Below are positions 15,663-24,932 of a stretch of 64,000 bases of DNA, piece after piece (position 1 is the first letter of the stretch; every line of letters starts with the position of its first letter). Source of the stretch: Oscillospiraceae bacterium (GTDB lineage Bacteria; Bacillota; Clostridia; Oscillospirales; Ruminococcaceae). Both the position numbers and the translations under genes were made by a program. The stretch lies in contig SVNA01000004.1 of NCBI GenBank assembly GCA_015067145.1, positions 1-64,000 of the forward strand, read 5' to 3'. The notes under the pieces were generated by a model, which was given only the letters and a program-made list of their open reading frames with translations, was not told where the DNA came from and made no database searches.

Positions 15663-17648
15663 TTATTCAGCAACTTCTTCTGTTGCTTCTTCAGCAGCTT
15701 CTTCAGCTGGAGCTTCTTCTTTTACTGGAGCTTCTTTTGTCTGTTTGATGGAGAGGCTTACGCGTTTTGCTTCGAGGTCAACGCCGATGAGTTTAACCTG
15801 AACTTCTTCGCCAACTTTGAGCACTGCGTTAGGATCTTCAACTCTTTCCCAAGCGATTTCGGAGATGTGAACAAGACCGTCTACACCTGGAAGGATTTTA
15901 ACAAATGCACCGAATTTTGTGATGGAAACAACTTTTGCTGTGAAGATTGTACCGATTGGGTATTCTGTTTCGAATTTAGCCCATGGGTTGTCTTCTTCTT
16001 TTTTGTGACCGAGGCTAACTTTGCCAGCTTCTCTGTCCAAAGATTTAACAAATACGTCGATTTCCTGACCAACTGTGAGAACTTCTGCTGGGTGTTTGAT
16101 TTTTTCCCATGTGATTTCGGACATGTGAACAAGACCGTCTACGCCACCGATATCAACAAATGCACCGTATTTTGTGAGGGATTTAACTGTACCTGTGTAG
16201 TGTTTGCCTTCTTCAACTTCTGCCCAGAATTTTTCTTTGAGTTCGTTTGTAGCAGCATCTTTAACTGCTTTGATGGAGCCGATAACTTTTCTTCTGCCAC
16301 CGTCTCTGGAGCATTCGATGATTTTGATCTGCTGTTCTGTTTTTACCAAGTCTTCAAGATTTTCGTTTCTGCCTGCAGCGAGAGATTTTGGAATAAATAC
16401 TCTAACGCCTTTAACAAAAGCAACGAGACCGCCGTTAACTGCTTCAGCAATTTTAGCTGTGAGGATTTCACCGCTCTGTGCTGCAGCTTCAACTGCGCCT
16501 TCGCCTTCACGTTCGTCAAGTCTCTTTTTGGAGAGCTGAACTTCGCCTGCGTTGTCGTCAGTTTTAATAACGATGAGTGTAAGCTCGTCACCTTTCTTTA
16601 CTAATTCTTCAAGCTTTGCACTTGGGTCAGCGGAAAATTCGCTAGCCTTTACTGTGCCTGTGTAACGGCAGTTTGGAACAGAAACGATGATTTCTTTTGC
16701 AGTTACGCTTTCAACTGTTGCGCTTACAACTGCATTTCTGTGAAGTTTTACTTCAGAACCTTCGAATTCTGCGAGCATCGCTCCAAAGTCCATTTCTAAG
16801 TCACGATTCATATCGCTCATGTTATTAAGTACCTCCTGGATTATGAACGCCGGGGTGCTTGCACCTGCTGTGACGCCCACATTTTGAATATTTATAAAAA
16901 GCTCCGGTAAGAGCTCATTACCTGTTTCGATGCTTATTGTTTTGCAGTGTGCACGGCACACATCAACAAGCTTCTGTGTATTGGAGGAATGTTTTCCCCC
17001 GATTACAACCATTGCATCGCTCTTTTTTGCAAGAGATTCCGCTTCGGTCTGTCTTTCCTGTGTTGCTCTACATATTGTATCAAAAATTTCGCAATTTGTA
17101 CATACTTTTTTTATGATATTTACGCTTTCCTGCCATTTTTTTAACATATATGTTGTCTGGGCAACCAAAGCGAACGGTTTTTGGCTGTTTTCGCCCTCTT
17201 TAAGCCAATTTTCCAGCTGTTCAGGGTCGTTGAAAACAAAGCTCTGTGTGCTGCAGTAGCTGACAATTCCCTGTACTTCGGGGTGGTTTTCGTCCCCCGC
17301 CACCAGCAATATTTTACCATCGGCAGATATTTTTTCTGCAATGCGATGTATCTTTTTTACATAGGGACAGGTGGCATCGTGGGTGGTTACGCCTTTTGAC
17401 TGCAGTTCGTCATATACTGCTTTTGGTATGCCGTGGCTGCGGATTACCACCTCGTATCCATCCGGTATATCGGTGCTTTCCAGTGTGATTACACCATGCT
17501 TTTCCAGGTCTGCCACCAGCTGCTTGTTGTGGATAAGCTCCCCTAAAGTTGCAACTTTTTTTCCCTCCTGTGCAAGATTATAGGTGAGGTCAACTGCTCT
17601 TTTTACTCCAAAGCAGAAGCCTGCTGTTCTGGCTGTGGTTATCTTCAT
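15663..17648 (-). CDS. ispH: Fusion of HMBPP reductase (IspH) with S1 RNA-binding domains
   Basis: A 661-residue bifunctional protein typical of Clostridia. Residues 1-280 are IspH, which makes IPP and DMAPP in the last step of the MEP pathway; the [4Fe-4S] cysteines are C12 (GFCFGVKRAV), C94 (DATCPYVKK) and C193 (ICRATQERQ). From about 300 to 640 there are four S1 OB-fold repeats; the last two are canonical (KYGAFVDIGGVDGLVHMSEI and KFGAFVKILPGVDGLVHISE). The acidic Glu/Ala tail resembles ribosomal protein S1. The start overlaps the end of plsC by four bases. Coupling an isoprenoid enzyme to a translation factor may report iron-sulfur status, but that is inference. Confidence 0.95.
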   Translation of the reverse strand: MKITTARTAGFCFGVKRAVDLTYNLAQEGKKVATLGELIHNKQLVADLEKHGVITLESTDIPDGYEVVIRSHGIPKAVYDELQSKGVTTHDATCPYVKKIHRIAEKISADGKILLVAGDENHPEVQGIVSYCSTQSFVFNDPEQLENWLKEGENSQKPFALVAQTTYMLKKWQESVNIIKKVCTNCEIFDTICRATQERQTEAESLAKKSDAMVVIGGKHSSNTQKLVDVCRAHCKTISIETGNELLPELFINIQNVGVTAGASTPAFIIQEVLNNMSDMNRDLEMDFGAMLAEFEGSEVKLHRNAVVSATVESVTAKEIIVSVPNCRYTGTVKASEFSADPSAKLEELVKKGDELTLIVIKTDDNAGEVQLSKKRLDEREGEGAVEAAAQSGEILTAKIAEAVNGGLVAFVKGVRVFIPKSLAAGRNENLEDLVKTEQQIKIIECSRDGGRRKVIGSIKAVKDAATNELKEKFWAEVEEGKHYTGTVKSLTKYGAFVDIGGVDGLVHMSEITWEKIKHPAEVLTVGQEIDVFVKSLDREAGKVSLGHKKEEDNPWAKFETEYPIGTIFTAKVVSITKFGAFVKILPGVDGLVHISEIAWERVEDPNAVLKVGEEVQVKLIGVDLEAKRVSLSIKQTKEAPVKEEAPAEEAAEEATEEVAE

Positions 17649-18265
17649 TTGTATTCCTCCAGCATCTGTGCGTAGGATTCTTCCATCAGTGTCTTTGTCT
17701 CGCGTATTTTCTGGCGGGAGCCTGAATCCAGCTGGGTATCCTCAATTCTGAGCGGTTTGCCGAAAACAACCGTAACCTTGCAGAACAGCTTCATATTGCC
17801 GTCCTCTGTATGATAAATAATGCGTACAGGAATGATGTCTGCACCTGTCTGTGCCGCAATGGCAAATGCACCGCTTTTCAGCTTGCCCATATTGTTGCCG
17901 TCACCGCGTGTGCCCTCGGGGAAGATGAGTGCACCTGCACCGCTTTTAAGGTCATTGATGGTCTGGTCCAGAACACCTTTATCCCCTGTGCCGCGTGCAA
18001 CAGGGATTGCACCAAGTTTGCCGAAAAACCAGCCCAGGATTTTTATTTTGAAAAGCTCTTCCTTTGCCATAACTGTCAGCTTGCGGCCGCGGCCACGGGC
18101 TACAACCACAAAGACCGGGTCGATGGCGGAAACATGGTTTGGACAGACGATGTATGGTCTGCCGTTTGTCTTGTAGCTGTCGATAATGTCCTTGCCGTAG
18201 TATTCAAAGTTGAACAGTACACGGAAAAGCACCGATACAACAGCAACAACTGCTACATATATCAT
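17645..18265 (-). CDS. plsC: 1-acyl-sn-glycerol-3-phosphate acyltransferase
   Basis: A 206-residue membrane-associated acyltransferase that converts lysophosphatidate to phosphatidate. It has an N-terminal hydrophobic segment, the catalytic NHVSAIDP (HX4D) and the glycerol-phosphate-binding FPEGTRGDG. Length is normal for PlsC. It overlaps ispH-S1 by four bases (ATGA) and follows cmk by 25 bases, so all three are co-transcribed. A weak AAAGGTAG serves as ribosome site. Confidence 0.94.
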   Translation of the reverse strand: MIYVAVVAVVSVLFRVLFNFEYYGKDIIDSYKTNGRPYIVCPNHVSAIDPVFVVVARGRGRKLTVMAKEELFKIKILGWFFGKLGAIPVARGTGDKGVLDQTINDLKSGAGALIFPEGTRGDGNNMGKLKSGAFAIAAQTGADIIPVRIIYHTEDGNMKLFCKVTVVFGKPLRIEDTQLDSGSRQKIRETKTLMEESYAQMLEEYK

Positions 18266-18290
18266 ATTATTCTACCTTTAACCTTGTTTT

Positions 18291-18962
18291 TTATTCTGTC
18301 ATTCTGCTCTTTGCAAGTTCCAGCACTGCATTGTAGGACTGTTCAAAATCCAGCAGGCTTGTATCCAGACGGATTGCATCCTCTGCCTGACGGAGCGGTG
18401 CTTCTGCACGGTTTTCATCGTTGTAGTCACGCTGGATAATATCCTGAAGCACCTCTTCAAAAGGCACATTCTGGCCACGCTCGATAAGTTCTTTATAACG
18501 GCGTTTTGCACGTTCCTTTGGGTCTGCAACGAGGAAGATTTTGATTTCTGCATCAGGGAGAACCACTGTGCCGATATCACGGCCGTCCATGATAACGCTG
18601 TGTGTTTTTGCCATATCACGCTGTGTATCCAGCAAAAACGCACGCACCTGTTTGTATGCGGAAACCTTGCTTGCCGCCATGGAAACCTCGTTGATACGGA
18701 TTTCTTTGGAAACATCTGTGCCGTTCAGCAGTACACGCTGTTCGCCGTCTGCATATCGGAGTTCTATATTAATCTGTGGCAGAGCGGCACAAACAGCAGC
18801 TTCGTCCGCAGTGTCAATACCGTTCTGCAGACAGTAAAGACCGATTGTGCGGTACATTGCACCTGTGTCCACATATACAAAACCCAGTTCTGCACTGAGT
18901 CTTTTTGCGATTGTACTTTTGCCCGCACCTGACGGGCCGTCCAGTGCTATACGATAGTTCAT
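18291..18962 (-). CDS. cmk: Cytidylate kinase
   Basis: A 223-residue kinase that phosphorylates CMP and dCMP with ATP. The P-loop is GPSGAGKST (residues 9-17), followed by YVDTGAMYR (nucleotide monophosphate binding) and MDGRDIGTVVLPDAEIK. Length and motifs are standard. It is the head of the cmk-plsC-ispH run common in Clostridia and follows the flavoprotein gene after 129 bases that include the cloverleaf element at 19010-19083. Confidence 0.96.
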   Translation of the reverse strand: MNYRIALDGPSGAGKSTIAKRLSAELGFVYVDTGAMYRTIGLYCLQNGIDTADEAAVCAALPQINIELRYADGEQRVLLNGTDVSKEIRINEVSMAASKVSAYKQVRAFLLDTQRDMAKTHSVIMDGRDIGTVVLPDAEIKIFLVADPKERAKRRYKELIERGQNVPFEEVLQDIIQRDYNDENRAEAPLRQAEDAIRLDTSLLDFEQSYNAVLELAKSRMTE

Positions 18963-19009
18963 AGTTTATCCACCTTTTATATTAAGAGTATTATTGGTTT
19001 AGTCGGGTG

Positions 19010-19083
19010 CCTCGGCAGGTTGCAGCCGCAGGCTGAAACAAAGGCACAGCCTTTAATTTTCCGCAGGAAAATTCTGCCGTGCA
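19010..19083 (-). repeat. Compact cloverleaf-shaped intergenic element
   Basis: An outer stem CGGCAG / CTGCCG (19013-19018 with 19074-19079) encloses three perfect hairpins, each with a three-base loop: CAGCC-GCA-GGCTG (19023-19035), AAAGGC-ACA-GCCTTT (19040-19054) and AATTTTCC-GCA-GGAAAATT (19055-19073). The outer stem can extend by TGC/GCA around a bulge. Essentially every base is paired. It starts 13 bases after the stop codon of the flavoprotein gene. Loops of three rule out a tRNA. It may be a palindromic dispersed repeat, or an RNA stability element between the flavoprotein gene and cmk. Confidence 0.7.
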
Positions 19084-19091
19084 TAGCAGGG

Positions 19092-20309
19092 TTATTCCTC
19101 TAAAATCGCCTGTGCCGCCGCATAGGCTGTGGAGAATGCAATCTGCAGATTGTAGCCGCCTGTGTAGGCGTCCACATCGATAACCTCACCGATAAAATAG
19201 AGGTTTTCGCAGAGTTTGGACTGCATTGTTTTCGGATTGATCTCCTTTACTGCAACACCGCCTGAAGTGATAACCGCAATATCCAGCTTGTACTTTGAGT
19301 TGAGAGGAATTTCAAAATTCTTCATAACCTCAACCAGCCTCATACGTTCTTCGCGGGTAATCTGGTTTACAGACTTTTCGGTGTCGATGCCCCATACTTT
19401 AAGCATAACGGGAATCATGGATTTAGGCAGCAGCCATTCAAGACAGTTTGCCGCTTTTTTATTGTTCAGCTTCGCAAAGTCGTCGCAGATGCGTTTGTAC
19501 AGCACCTCGTTTGGCAAAGCAGGCTTCATATCGATAACCGCTTTATATTGTTGAATGTCTTTGTCTTTGATATGACAGGACGCAGAAAGCACCAGCGGAC
19601 CGGAGATGCCAAAGTGGGTGAAGAGCATCTCGCCCTGTTCACTGAACACCTTTTTATTTTTGTAAACAAGGGATAGATTTACATTTTTAAGGGAAAGTCC
19701 CATCATCTCCCTGCACATAGAGCCGTTTTCCACCAGAGGAACAAGGCTTGCTGTAGGTGTCACAACAGTGTGGCCTGCCTGACGTGCAAATTTATAGCCG
19801 TCACCTGTACTGCCTGTCTGCTTATAGCTCATACCGCCTGTTGCAACGATAACCCTGTCTGCAAAAAGCTGTTTTCCGCTTTTCAGCACAACGCCCTTTG
19901 CCGCACCGTCTTCGATGATAAGTTTTTCCACATCATCATAGATAATTTTTGCGTTTTTGCAGTGTTTTTCCAGCACCTTTTTAATATCCTGTGCCTTGTC
20001 GCTCACAGGGAAAACACGTCTTCCTCTTTCGGTTTTGAGAGGCACTCCGCGGCTTTCGAAAAACTCCATAACCTTTGCAGGAGGGAACTGGTATATGGAA
20101 GAAAACATAAACTTTGGATTTGTGCGGATATTTTTGAGGATAGTTTCCTCGTCGCTGTCATTTGTGACATTGCATCTGCCCTTGCCTGTTATAAGCAGTT
20201 TTTTGCCGCAGATATCGGAATGCTCGATAATTGTCACCTTGTTGGCATCTGCAAGAAAACCTGCACAGAAAAGCCCTGATGCACCGCCGCCGATTACAAT
20301 AACTTCCAT
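19092..20309 (-). CDS. FAD-dependent oxidoreductase of the HI0933/YhiN family
   Basis: A 405-residue flavoprotein. The dinucleotide fold VIVIGGGASGLFCAGFLA is at residues 3-20, followed by the family hallmark KKLLITGKGRCNVTN and by VATGGMSYKQTGSTGDGY. The C-terminus GEVIDVDAYTGGYNLQIAFSTAYAA holds the second FAD contact. Databases often label the family 'aminoacetone oxidase', but the true reaction is unresolved. GGGGTAAAG precedes the ATG. In many Clostridia this gene starts the run that continues into cmk, plsC and ispH-S1, as here. Confidence 0.93.
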   Translation of the reverse strand: MEVIVIGGGASGLFCAGFLADANKVTIIEHSDICGKKLLITGKGRCNVTNDSDEETILKNIRTNPKFMFSSIYQFPPAKVMEFFESRGVPLKTERGRRVFPVSDKAQDIKKVLEKHCKNAKIIYDDVEKLIIEDGAAKGVVLKSGKQLFADRVIVATGGMSYKQTGSTGDGYKFARQAGHTVVTPTASLVPLVENGSMCREMMGLSLKNVNLSLVYKNKKVFSEQGEMLFTHFGISGPLVLSASCHIKDKDIQQYKAVIDMKPALPNEVLYKRICDDFAKLNNKKAANCLEWLLPKSMIPVMLKVWGIDTEKSVNQITREERMRLVEVMKNFEIPLNSKYKLDIAVITSGGVAVKEINPKTMQSKLCENLYFIGEVIDVDAYTGGYNLQIAFSTAYAAAQAILEE

Positions 20310-20536
20310 CTTTACCCCTTGCCAATTTATATATAAATACTGTGTTTTTGTTTAAAAAGAAAACATTTTCCTTAATATAATATATTATCACTAAAAGTCA
20401 AAAACTGCAACTTTATTTATGTGCGTATTGCCTGGAAATGTGTTTTTCTTTTCCTTGCACACTGATCGTAAAATATGGTAAAATATTTAATTAAAGTGTA
20501 CACAACAAATCCCCCGTAAAAGAGAGGTTAAAATAT

Positions 20537-22084
20537 ATGCTGCATGTACAGAACGTGAGCCACGGCTTTGGCGAAAGACAGATACTTGACAATGCCACCT
20601 TCCGTATGAAAAAGGGCGAACATATCGGCCTTGTGGGTGCAAATGGCGAGGGCAAGACCACATTTTTAAATATAATCACAGGCAAGGAGCCTGCTGACGA
20701 GGGCACAATCACCTGGGCCAAAAGAGCAACCGTTGGCTATCTTGACCAGCATTCTGTGCTGGAAAAAGGCCAGACTATCCGTGACGTTCTTCGCACAGCC
20801 TTTGATGAGATGTATAAACTTGAAGCTGATATGCTGGAGATGTACAACAAAATGGGCGACTGCACCGATGAGGAAATGGCACAGCTGATGGAAGATGTTG
20901 GGGATATCCAGGATATTCTGGACCACAGCGGTTTTTACACCATCGACAGCCGTATAGAAGAATACGCAAACGGTCTTGGCCTTGGAGAAATCGGTCTGGA
21001 CAGAGATGTAAGCGAGCTCAGCGGCGGTCAGCGTACAAAAGTTCTGCTGACAAAACTGCTTTTGCAGAACCCTACAATCCTTATTCTTGACGAACCTACA
21101 AACCATCTGGACGAAAACCATATCCGCTGGCTGACCACATTTTTGCAGAACTACGAAAACGCATTTCTGCTGGTGAGCCACGATGTGCCGTTCCTAAACA
21201 ATGTTACCAACGTAATCTACCATGTGGAAAACGCGGTGCTGACAAGATACAAGGGCAACTACGATGACTTTATGGCCATGTACGAGCTGAAAAAGCGTCA
21301 GCTTGAACAGGCGTATGAAAAACAGCAGAAGGAAATTGCCCATCTTGAAGATTTTATCGCACGCAACAAAGCCCGTGTTGCCACAACAAATATGGCAAAA
21401 AGCCGTCAGAAAAAGCTGGACAAGATGGAGATTATTGAACTGGCAAAGGAAAAACCGAAGCCAATTTTTTCCTTTGAATACTCCCGTGCACCAGGCAGAG
21501 TTGTGGTGGAAGCAAAAGACCTTGTGCTGGGCTACAACGAGGCTCTAACCCGCCCTGTAAACTTTATCATCGAACGCGGACAGAAAATTGCCATCAAGGG
21601 TGTGAACGGCCTGGGCAAATCCACTTTGCTTAAAACAATGCTGGGCATTATCCCTGCTTTTGACGGCGAGGTTAATCTTGATTTCTACGCAGAGCCTGCC
21701 TACTTTGAACAGGAACATATTGCAAGCAGCAAAAGTGCCCTGAACGAGATATGGGATATGTACCCGTCCATGACCAACGCAGGCGTACGCGGTGCCCTGG
21801 CAAAATGCGGCCTTACCACACAGCATATCGAAACACAGTGCAAGGTGCTGTCTGGCGGCGAAAACGCAAAGGTGCGTCTGTGTGCAATTATGCTGAAAAG
21901 CTTTAATGTGCTGGTGCTGGACGAACCTACAAACCACCTTGATGTTGACGCAAAGGACAGTTTGAAAAAAGCTATAAAGGATTTTAAAGGCACTGTTATC
22001 CTTGTAAGCCACGAACCCGAATTTTACGAAGATATCGTTACAGATGTGTGGAATTTAGAGGACTGGACAACAAAAATTGTATAG
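20537..22084 (+). CDS. ABC-F family ATPase
   Basis: A 515-residue soluble protein with two ABC domains and no membrane segment. Walker A motifs are GANGEGKTT and GVNGLGKST; signatures are LSGGQRTK and LSGGENAK; each Walker B ends in LDEPTNHLD. The linker (about residues 245-310) is the charged coiled P-site-tRNA interaction motif region of ABC-F proteins. Family members act on ribosomes as translation factors or antibiotic-protection proteins. The sequence resembles housekeeping YbiT-like members more than known resistance types. It stands alone with its own terminator; the 227 bases upstream hold no gene. Confidence 0.92.
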   Translation: MLHVQNVSHGFGERQILDNATFRMKKGEHIGLVGANGEGKTTFLNIITGKEPADEGTITWAKRATVGYLDQHSVLEKGQTIRDVLRTAFDEMYKLEADMLEMYNKMGDCTDEEMAQLMEDVGDIQDILDHSGFYTIDSRIEEYANGLGLGEIGLDRDVSELSGGQRTKVLLTKLLLQNPTILILDEPTNHLDENHIRWLTTFLQNYENAFLLVSHDVPFLNNVTNVIYHVENAVLTRYKGNYDDFMAMYELKKRQLEQAYEKQQKEIAHLEDFIARNKARVATTNMAKSRQKKLDKMEIIELAKEKPKPIFSFEYSRAPGRVVVEAKDLVLGYNEALTRPVNFIIERGQKIAIKGVNGLGKSTLLKTMLGIIPAFDGEVNLDFYAEPAYFEQEHIASSKSALNEIWDMYPSMTNAGVRGALAKCGLTTQHIETQCKVLSGGENAKVRLCAIMLKSFNVLVLDEPTNHLDVDAKDSLKKAIKDFKGTVILVSHEPEFYEDIVTDVWNLEDWTTKIV

Positions 22085-22117
22085 GCTCCGTCCTAACCAC
22101 CCACAAATATCCAACGA

Positions 22118-22150
22118 AAAAGCACCGCTGCTGCGGTGCTTTTGTTTTGT
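22118..22150 (+). terminator. Terminator after the ABC-F gene
   Basis: 11-bp stem AAAAGCACCGC / GCGGTGCTTTT with TGCT loop, then GTTTTG; the A-run makes it usable from the minus side too. Confidence 0.85.
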
Positions 22151-22154
22151 CTGA

Positions 22155-23270
22155 TTATTTTTTATACACATATTTATCCATCACATATTCAAAACCGTTT
22201 TTGTGTAAATCCTGCCAGAATTCACTGCGGAATGACGGATATTTTACAGGTTCGGAAAGACGTTTCTGATGCTTTAACTGCTCTGCGATATCCCTCTGCT
22301 GCATATCTGCCCGCTGTTTCATATGATAAACCAGCTTTTCCCCTTTGGCGTTGTTTGCCAGTACCACCGAAACACCAAGTGGTGTGTAAGTTTCGGGGCT
22401 GTATTCTTCTATCCCCCAGTAGTCTGCAATGGTGATTGCGGAAACCCGGTTCTGTGTTGTAAATTTACAGTTTTCACAGGACGGACGCATAATTGTGCTT
22501 ACCTTGAAGAACAGGTCATAGAAAATGTTGTCTTCGTGGAGTATGCCGTCGCCGTTCATCTCAAAGGAAAAGCCGCGGTTGGAGTTGTTGCGGGTCCATG
22601 GATGCAGCTTTGAGCGGAACATCACTCTGGTCATCTTTCCGCCGCTGTGTTTTTCTTCCTGCCATTTTTTGTATTCCTGCCATATAAGCGGACTTGGAAT
22701 GCTGTGGCAGATAAGGTCGCAGAGGTAGAGATTTTCTGTGATATGCCGCGGCAGATATGCTTTCAGCCCAGCCACCTGACATGGTGTACCTGTGAAAAGC
22801 ACTGTTTTTCCTGCCTGCAGGTCGGTTTTTACCTTTACAAAGGTATCCTTTAAATCGCTCTGTGCATATTTGGATACACGCTGGCGGTCTCTTTCTGCTT
22901 TTGTTTCGGCACGGGAATGGCAGACGTTGAAATCTTCGTCAAAATCTGCACCGTAGACCACACCGCCAATTTCCAGAATATAGTCGGAAAGGGCAGTAAA
23001 TGCACCGCCGCTGGTGGAAGCCTTCAGCACATCTTCGTCCTTATGTACACAGCTGTAGCAGTTCTGCTGTCCGCCGTTTTTTAAACTTTCGCTGTTTATA
23101 AACGGACATATATCACGGCAGAGACCGCAGTCAATACAGTTTTTCTGCTCGATAACGGGATAAAGAAAGCCCTCGCTGTCCGCCTGCATTGTTATGGCAT
23201 TCTGGGGACAGATGTGCTGGCAGGCTGTGCAGCCGCTGCAGTCCTTTTTGTTTTTGTAAACCTGTTCCAT
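22155..23270 (-). CDS. F420 hydrogenase/dehydrogenase beta-subunit family iron-sulfur flavoprotein
   Basis: A 371-residue protein. The N-terminus holds two [4Fe-4S] ferredoxin motifs (CSGCTACQHICP and CIDCGLCRDICP, residues about 12-56). The FrhB-type N domain follows (STSGGAFTALSDYILE, FTGTPCQVAGLKAYL) and then the C domain with RPSCENCKF. Family members pass electrons between ferredoxin and a flavin substrate. Copies of this layout often lie in polysaccharide biosynthesis loci of Firmicutes, but no such genes are adjacent. It is convergent with the ABC-F gene. The redox partner is unknown. Confidence 0.88.
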   Translation of the reverse strand: MEQVYKNKKDCSGCTACQHICPQNAITMQADSEGFLYPVIEQKNCIDCGLCRDICPFINSESLKNGGQQNCYSCVHKDEDVLKASTSGGAFTALSDYILEIGGVVYGADFDEDFNVCHSRAETKAERDRQRVSKYAQSDLKDTFVKVKTDLQAGKTVLFTGTPCQVAGLKAYLPRHITENLYLCDLICHSIPSPLIWQEYKKWQEEKHSGGKMTRVMFRSKLHPWTRNNSNRGFSFEMNGDGILHEDNIFYDLFFKVSTIMRPSCENCKFTTQNRVSAITIADYWGIEEYSPETYTPLGVSVVLANNAKGEKLVYHMKQRADMQQRDIAEQLKHQKRLSEPVKYPSFRSEFWQDLHKNGFEYVMDKYVYKK

Positions 23271-23360
23271 AAAAATACTCCTTGAAAAAAACGGATATTT
23301 TATTTAATATAATTTTAACACAGATTTTCATAAAACTACAGAAAATAACGGAAAATATTT

Positions 23361-24041
23361 ATGGTATACAGCAACATCTCCAAAGCGGAATTTATAAGCC
23401 GCCCAAACCGTTTTATCGCTCATATAAAAATTGACGGCAAGGAAGAAATTGCCCATGTGAAAAACACAGGCAGATGCAAAGAACTGCTTACTCCGAATGC
23501 AACGGTTTTTGTGCAGAAAAGCGATAATCCAAACCGCAAAACCAAGTATGATTTAATCGCCGTTTTAAAGGGTGAAAGGCTGATAAATATGGACAGCCAG
23601 ATACCCAACAAAGTGTTTGGAGAATGGGTGCAAAGCAGCGGTTTTTTCGGCAACTTAACACTGGTAAAAGCAGAAAAGACCTTTGGCAGCAGCCGTTTTG
23701 ACTATTATCTGGAGACAGAAAATAACAAAATTTTTGTGGAGGTAAAGGGCGTAACGCTGGAGGAAAACGGCGTTGTGCTTTTCCCCGATGCACCCACCGA
23801 GCGTGGCGTAAAGCATATAAATGAACTTTGCCATTGTATTGATGCGGGATACAAAGCGTATATCTTTTTTATCATACAGATGGATGATGTTAAGTATTTT
23901 ACGCCAAACAGAAAAACCCACCCGCAGTTTGCCGATGCACTTAAAGCAGCAAAGGAAAAAGGTGTGGGAATTTATGCCTTAAGCTGTAAAGTCAGCGAAA
24001 ACAGCCTTGTGGCAGATAAATTTGTGGAAGTTAAATTATAG
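23361..24041 (+). CDS. sfsA: SfsA family DNA/RNA nuclease-fold protein
   Basis: A 226-residue protein with the full SfsA layout: an N-terminal OB-like domain (RFIAHIKIDGKEEIAHVKNTGRC, of which HVKNTGRC is diagnostic) and a restriction-endonuclease-like core with SRFDYYLE, FVEVKGVTLEENGVVLFPDAPTERG and YFTPNRKTHPQF. The core residues D, E-x-K are kept. First described as a sugar-fermentation stimulator; later work indicates nucleic-acid binding and nuclease activity. It stands alone between terminators. Confidence 0.95.
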   Translation: MVYSNISKAEFISRPNRFIAHIKIDGKEEIAHVKNTGRCKELLTPNATVFVQKSDNPNRKTKYDLIAVLKGERLINMDSQIPNKVFGEWVQSSGFFGNLTLVKAEKTFGSSRFDYYLETENNKIFVEVKGVTLEENGVVLFPDAPTERGVKHINELCHCIDAGYKAYIFFIIQMDDVKYFTPNRKTHPQFADALKAAKEKGVGIYALSCKVSENSLVADKFVEVKL

Positions 24042-24044
24042 ATA

Positions 24045-24083
24045 AAAGCCGTGGAGCAGCAAACTCCACGGCTTTGTTTTTTT
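24045..24083 (+). terminator. Terminator after sfsA
   Basis: 12-bp perfect stem AAAGCCGTGGAG / CTCCACGGCTTT, then GTTTTTTT; overlaps the end of the deacetylase gene on the other strand. Confidence 0.9.
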
Positions 24084-24897
24084 ATATATTATATTCTTCT
24101 TTTGGGCCTACAGATACTGTTTTTCCGTTCACCTCAAACCACAGCTCATCATCGCTGTTGTTGCGGATACACTTTTCGCTTATTTCGGCATTTCGCACAG
24201 CTTTGAGATAACGGACAATCTCTATATTTGTCATAGAAATTATATCCTCATCTGCCGAAATTCTGCACAGGATATCTTCCATCTGTTCCCACATATTTTC
24301 GGCATCAAGGTCGTATGAATGTCCCACAATCTGGCAGAGGGCAAGTTCTTCCTCTGCTTCAAAGAAACCTTCAACAAAGCTATTCAACTCAGGATTTAAA
24401 TGAAAAATCCCGCACTGCCACCAATAACAGTCCTGTGGCGGAGTGTAGGAAAAACTTTCCTGTGACATTCGGGCATATTCAAAGCCGCAGTTTACAGCAC
24501 ACTGTGCAATAAGCGGACTGTAATAGTCAAAAGGCACGGCAAACCCGTTTATTTTTACGCCAAAAAGCTTTTCAAGGTTCTCCTTGTCCCTGCCAAGCTG
24601 ATGCATAATTTCTCCATACACCATATTGTTCATATAAGGGTGGGTAAGGGTGTGGGATGCAACCTCGTGACCGCTGTACAAATCCACAACCACATCCTTG
24701 GGCAGACGTCTCACCTGCATGCCACAGGGATGCGTCCACTCAAATTGTTCTTCCATAAGCTGACTGTTGAGATTGAATGTACCTTTGATATTGTATTTAT
24801 TGAGCAGCTCTACAAAACGGATATCCTGTAAAACACCGTCATCGTAGGTGATATTGAAGACCTTGCTTTTGCCGTTTGGGTAAAGTTTTTTAATCAC
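24082..24897 (-). CDS. Polysaccharide deacetylase (NodB-like) family protein
   Basis: About 271 residues. Motif 1 appears as TYDDG (catalytic base and metal Asp) and motif 2 as HTLTH (the H-x3-H metal ligands); motif 3, usually R-x-P-Y, reads VPFDYYSP and lacks the Arg. There is no signal peptide, so this may be an intracellular member. The chosen start is GTG at 24897 with AAGGAG six bases upstream; the frame is open for 57 more codons, but those overlap the preceding gene. It follows the CatA-like gene by 35 bases. The substrate is unknown. Confidence 0.85.
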   Translation of the reverse strand: MIKKLYPNGKSKVFNITYDDGVLQDIRFVELLNKYNIKGTFNLNSQLMEEQFEWTHPCGMQVRRLPKDVVVDLYSGHEVASHTLTHPYMNNMVYGEIMHQLGRDKENLEKLFGVKINGFAVPFDYYSPLIAQCAVNCGFEYARMSQESFSYTPPQDCYWWQCGIFHLNPELNSFVEGFFEAEEELALCQIVGHSYDLDAENMWEQMEDILCRISADEDIISMTNIEIVRYLKAVRNAEISEKCIRNNSDDELWFEVNGKTVSVGPKEEYNI

Positions 24898-24932
24898 GGT
24901 TTTCTCCTTGATATGCCATAAAACAGCGTTTG

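Noticed and set aside
19010-19083. Reading the cloverleaf as a tRNA gene
   Set aside because: Loops are three bases, no anticodon loop, T-loop or CCA end.
20537-22084. Antibiotic-resistance ABC-F (target protection) call
   Set aside because: Generic ABC-F motifs only; no resistance-type linker features or leader peptide visible, so a housekeeping translation factor is the safer reading.
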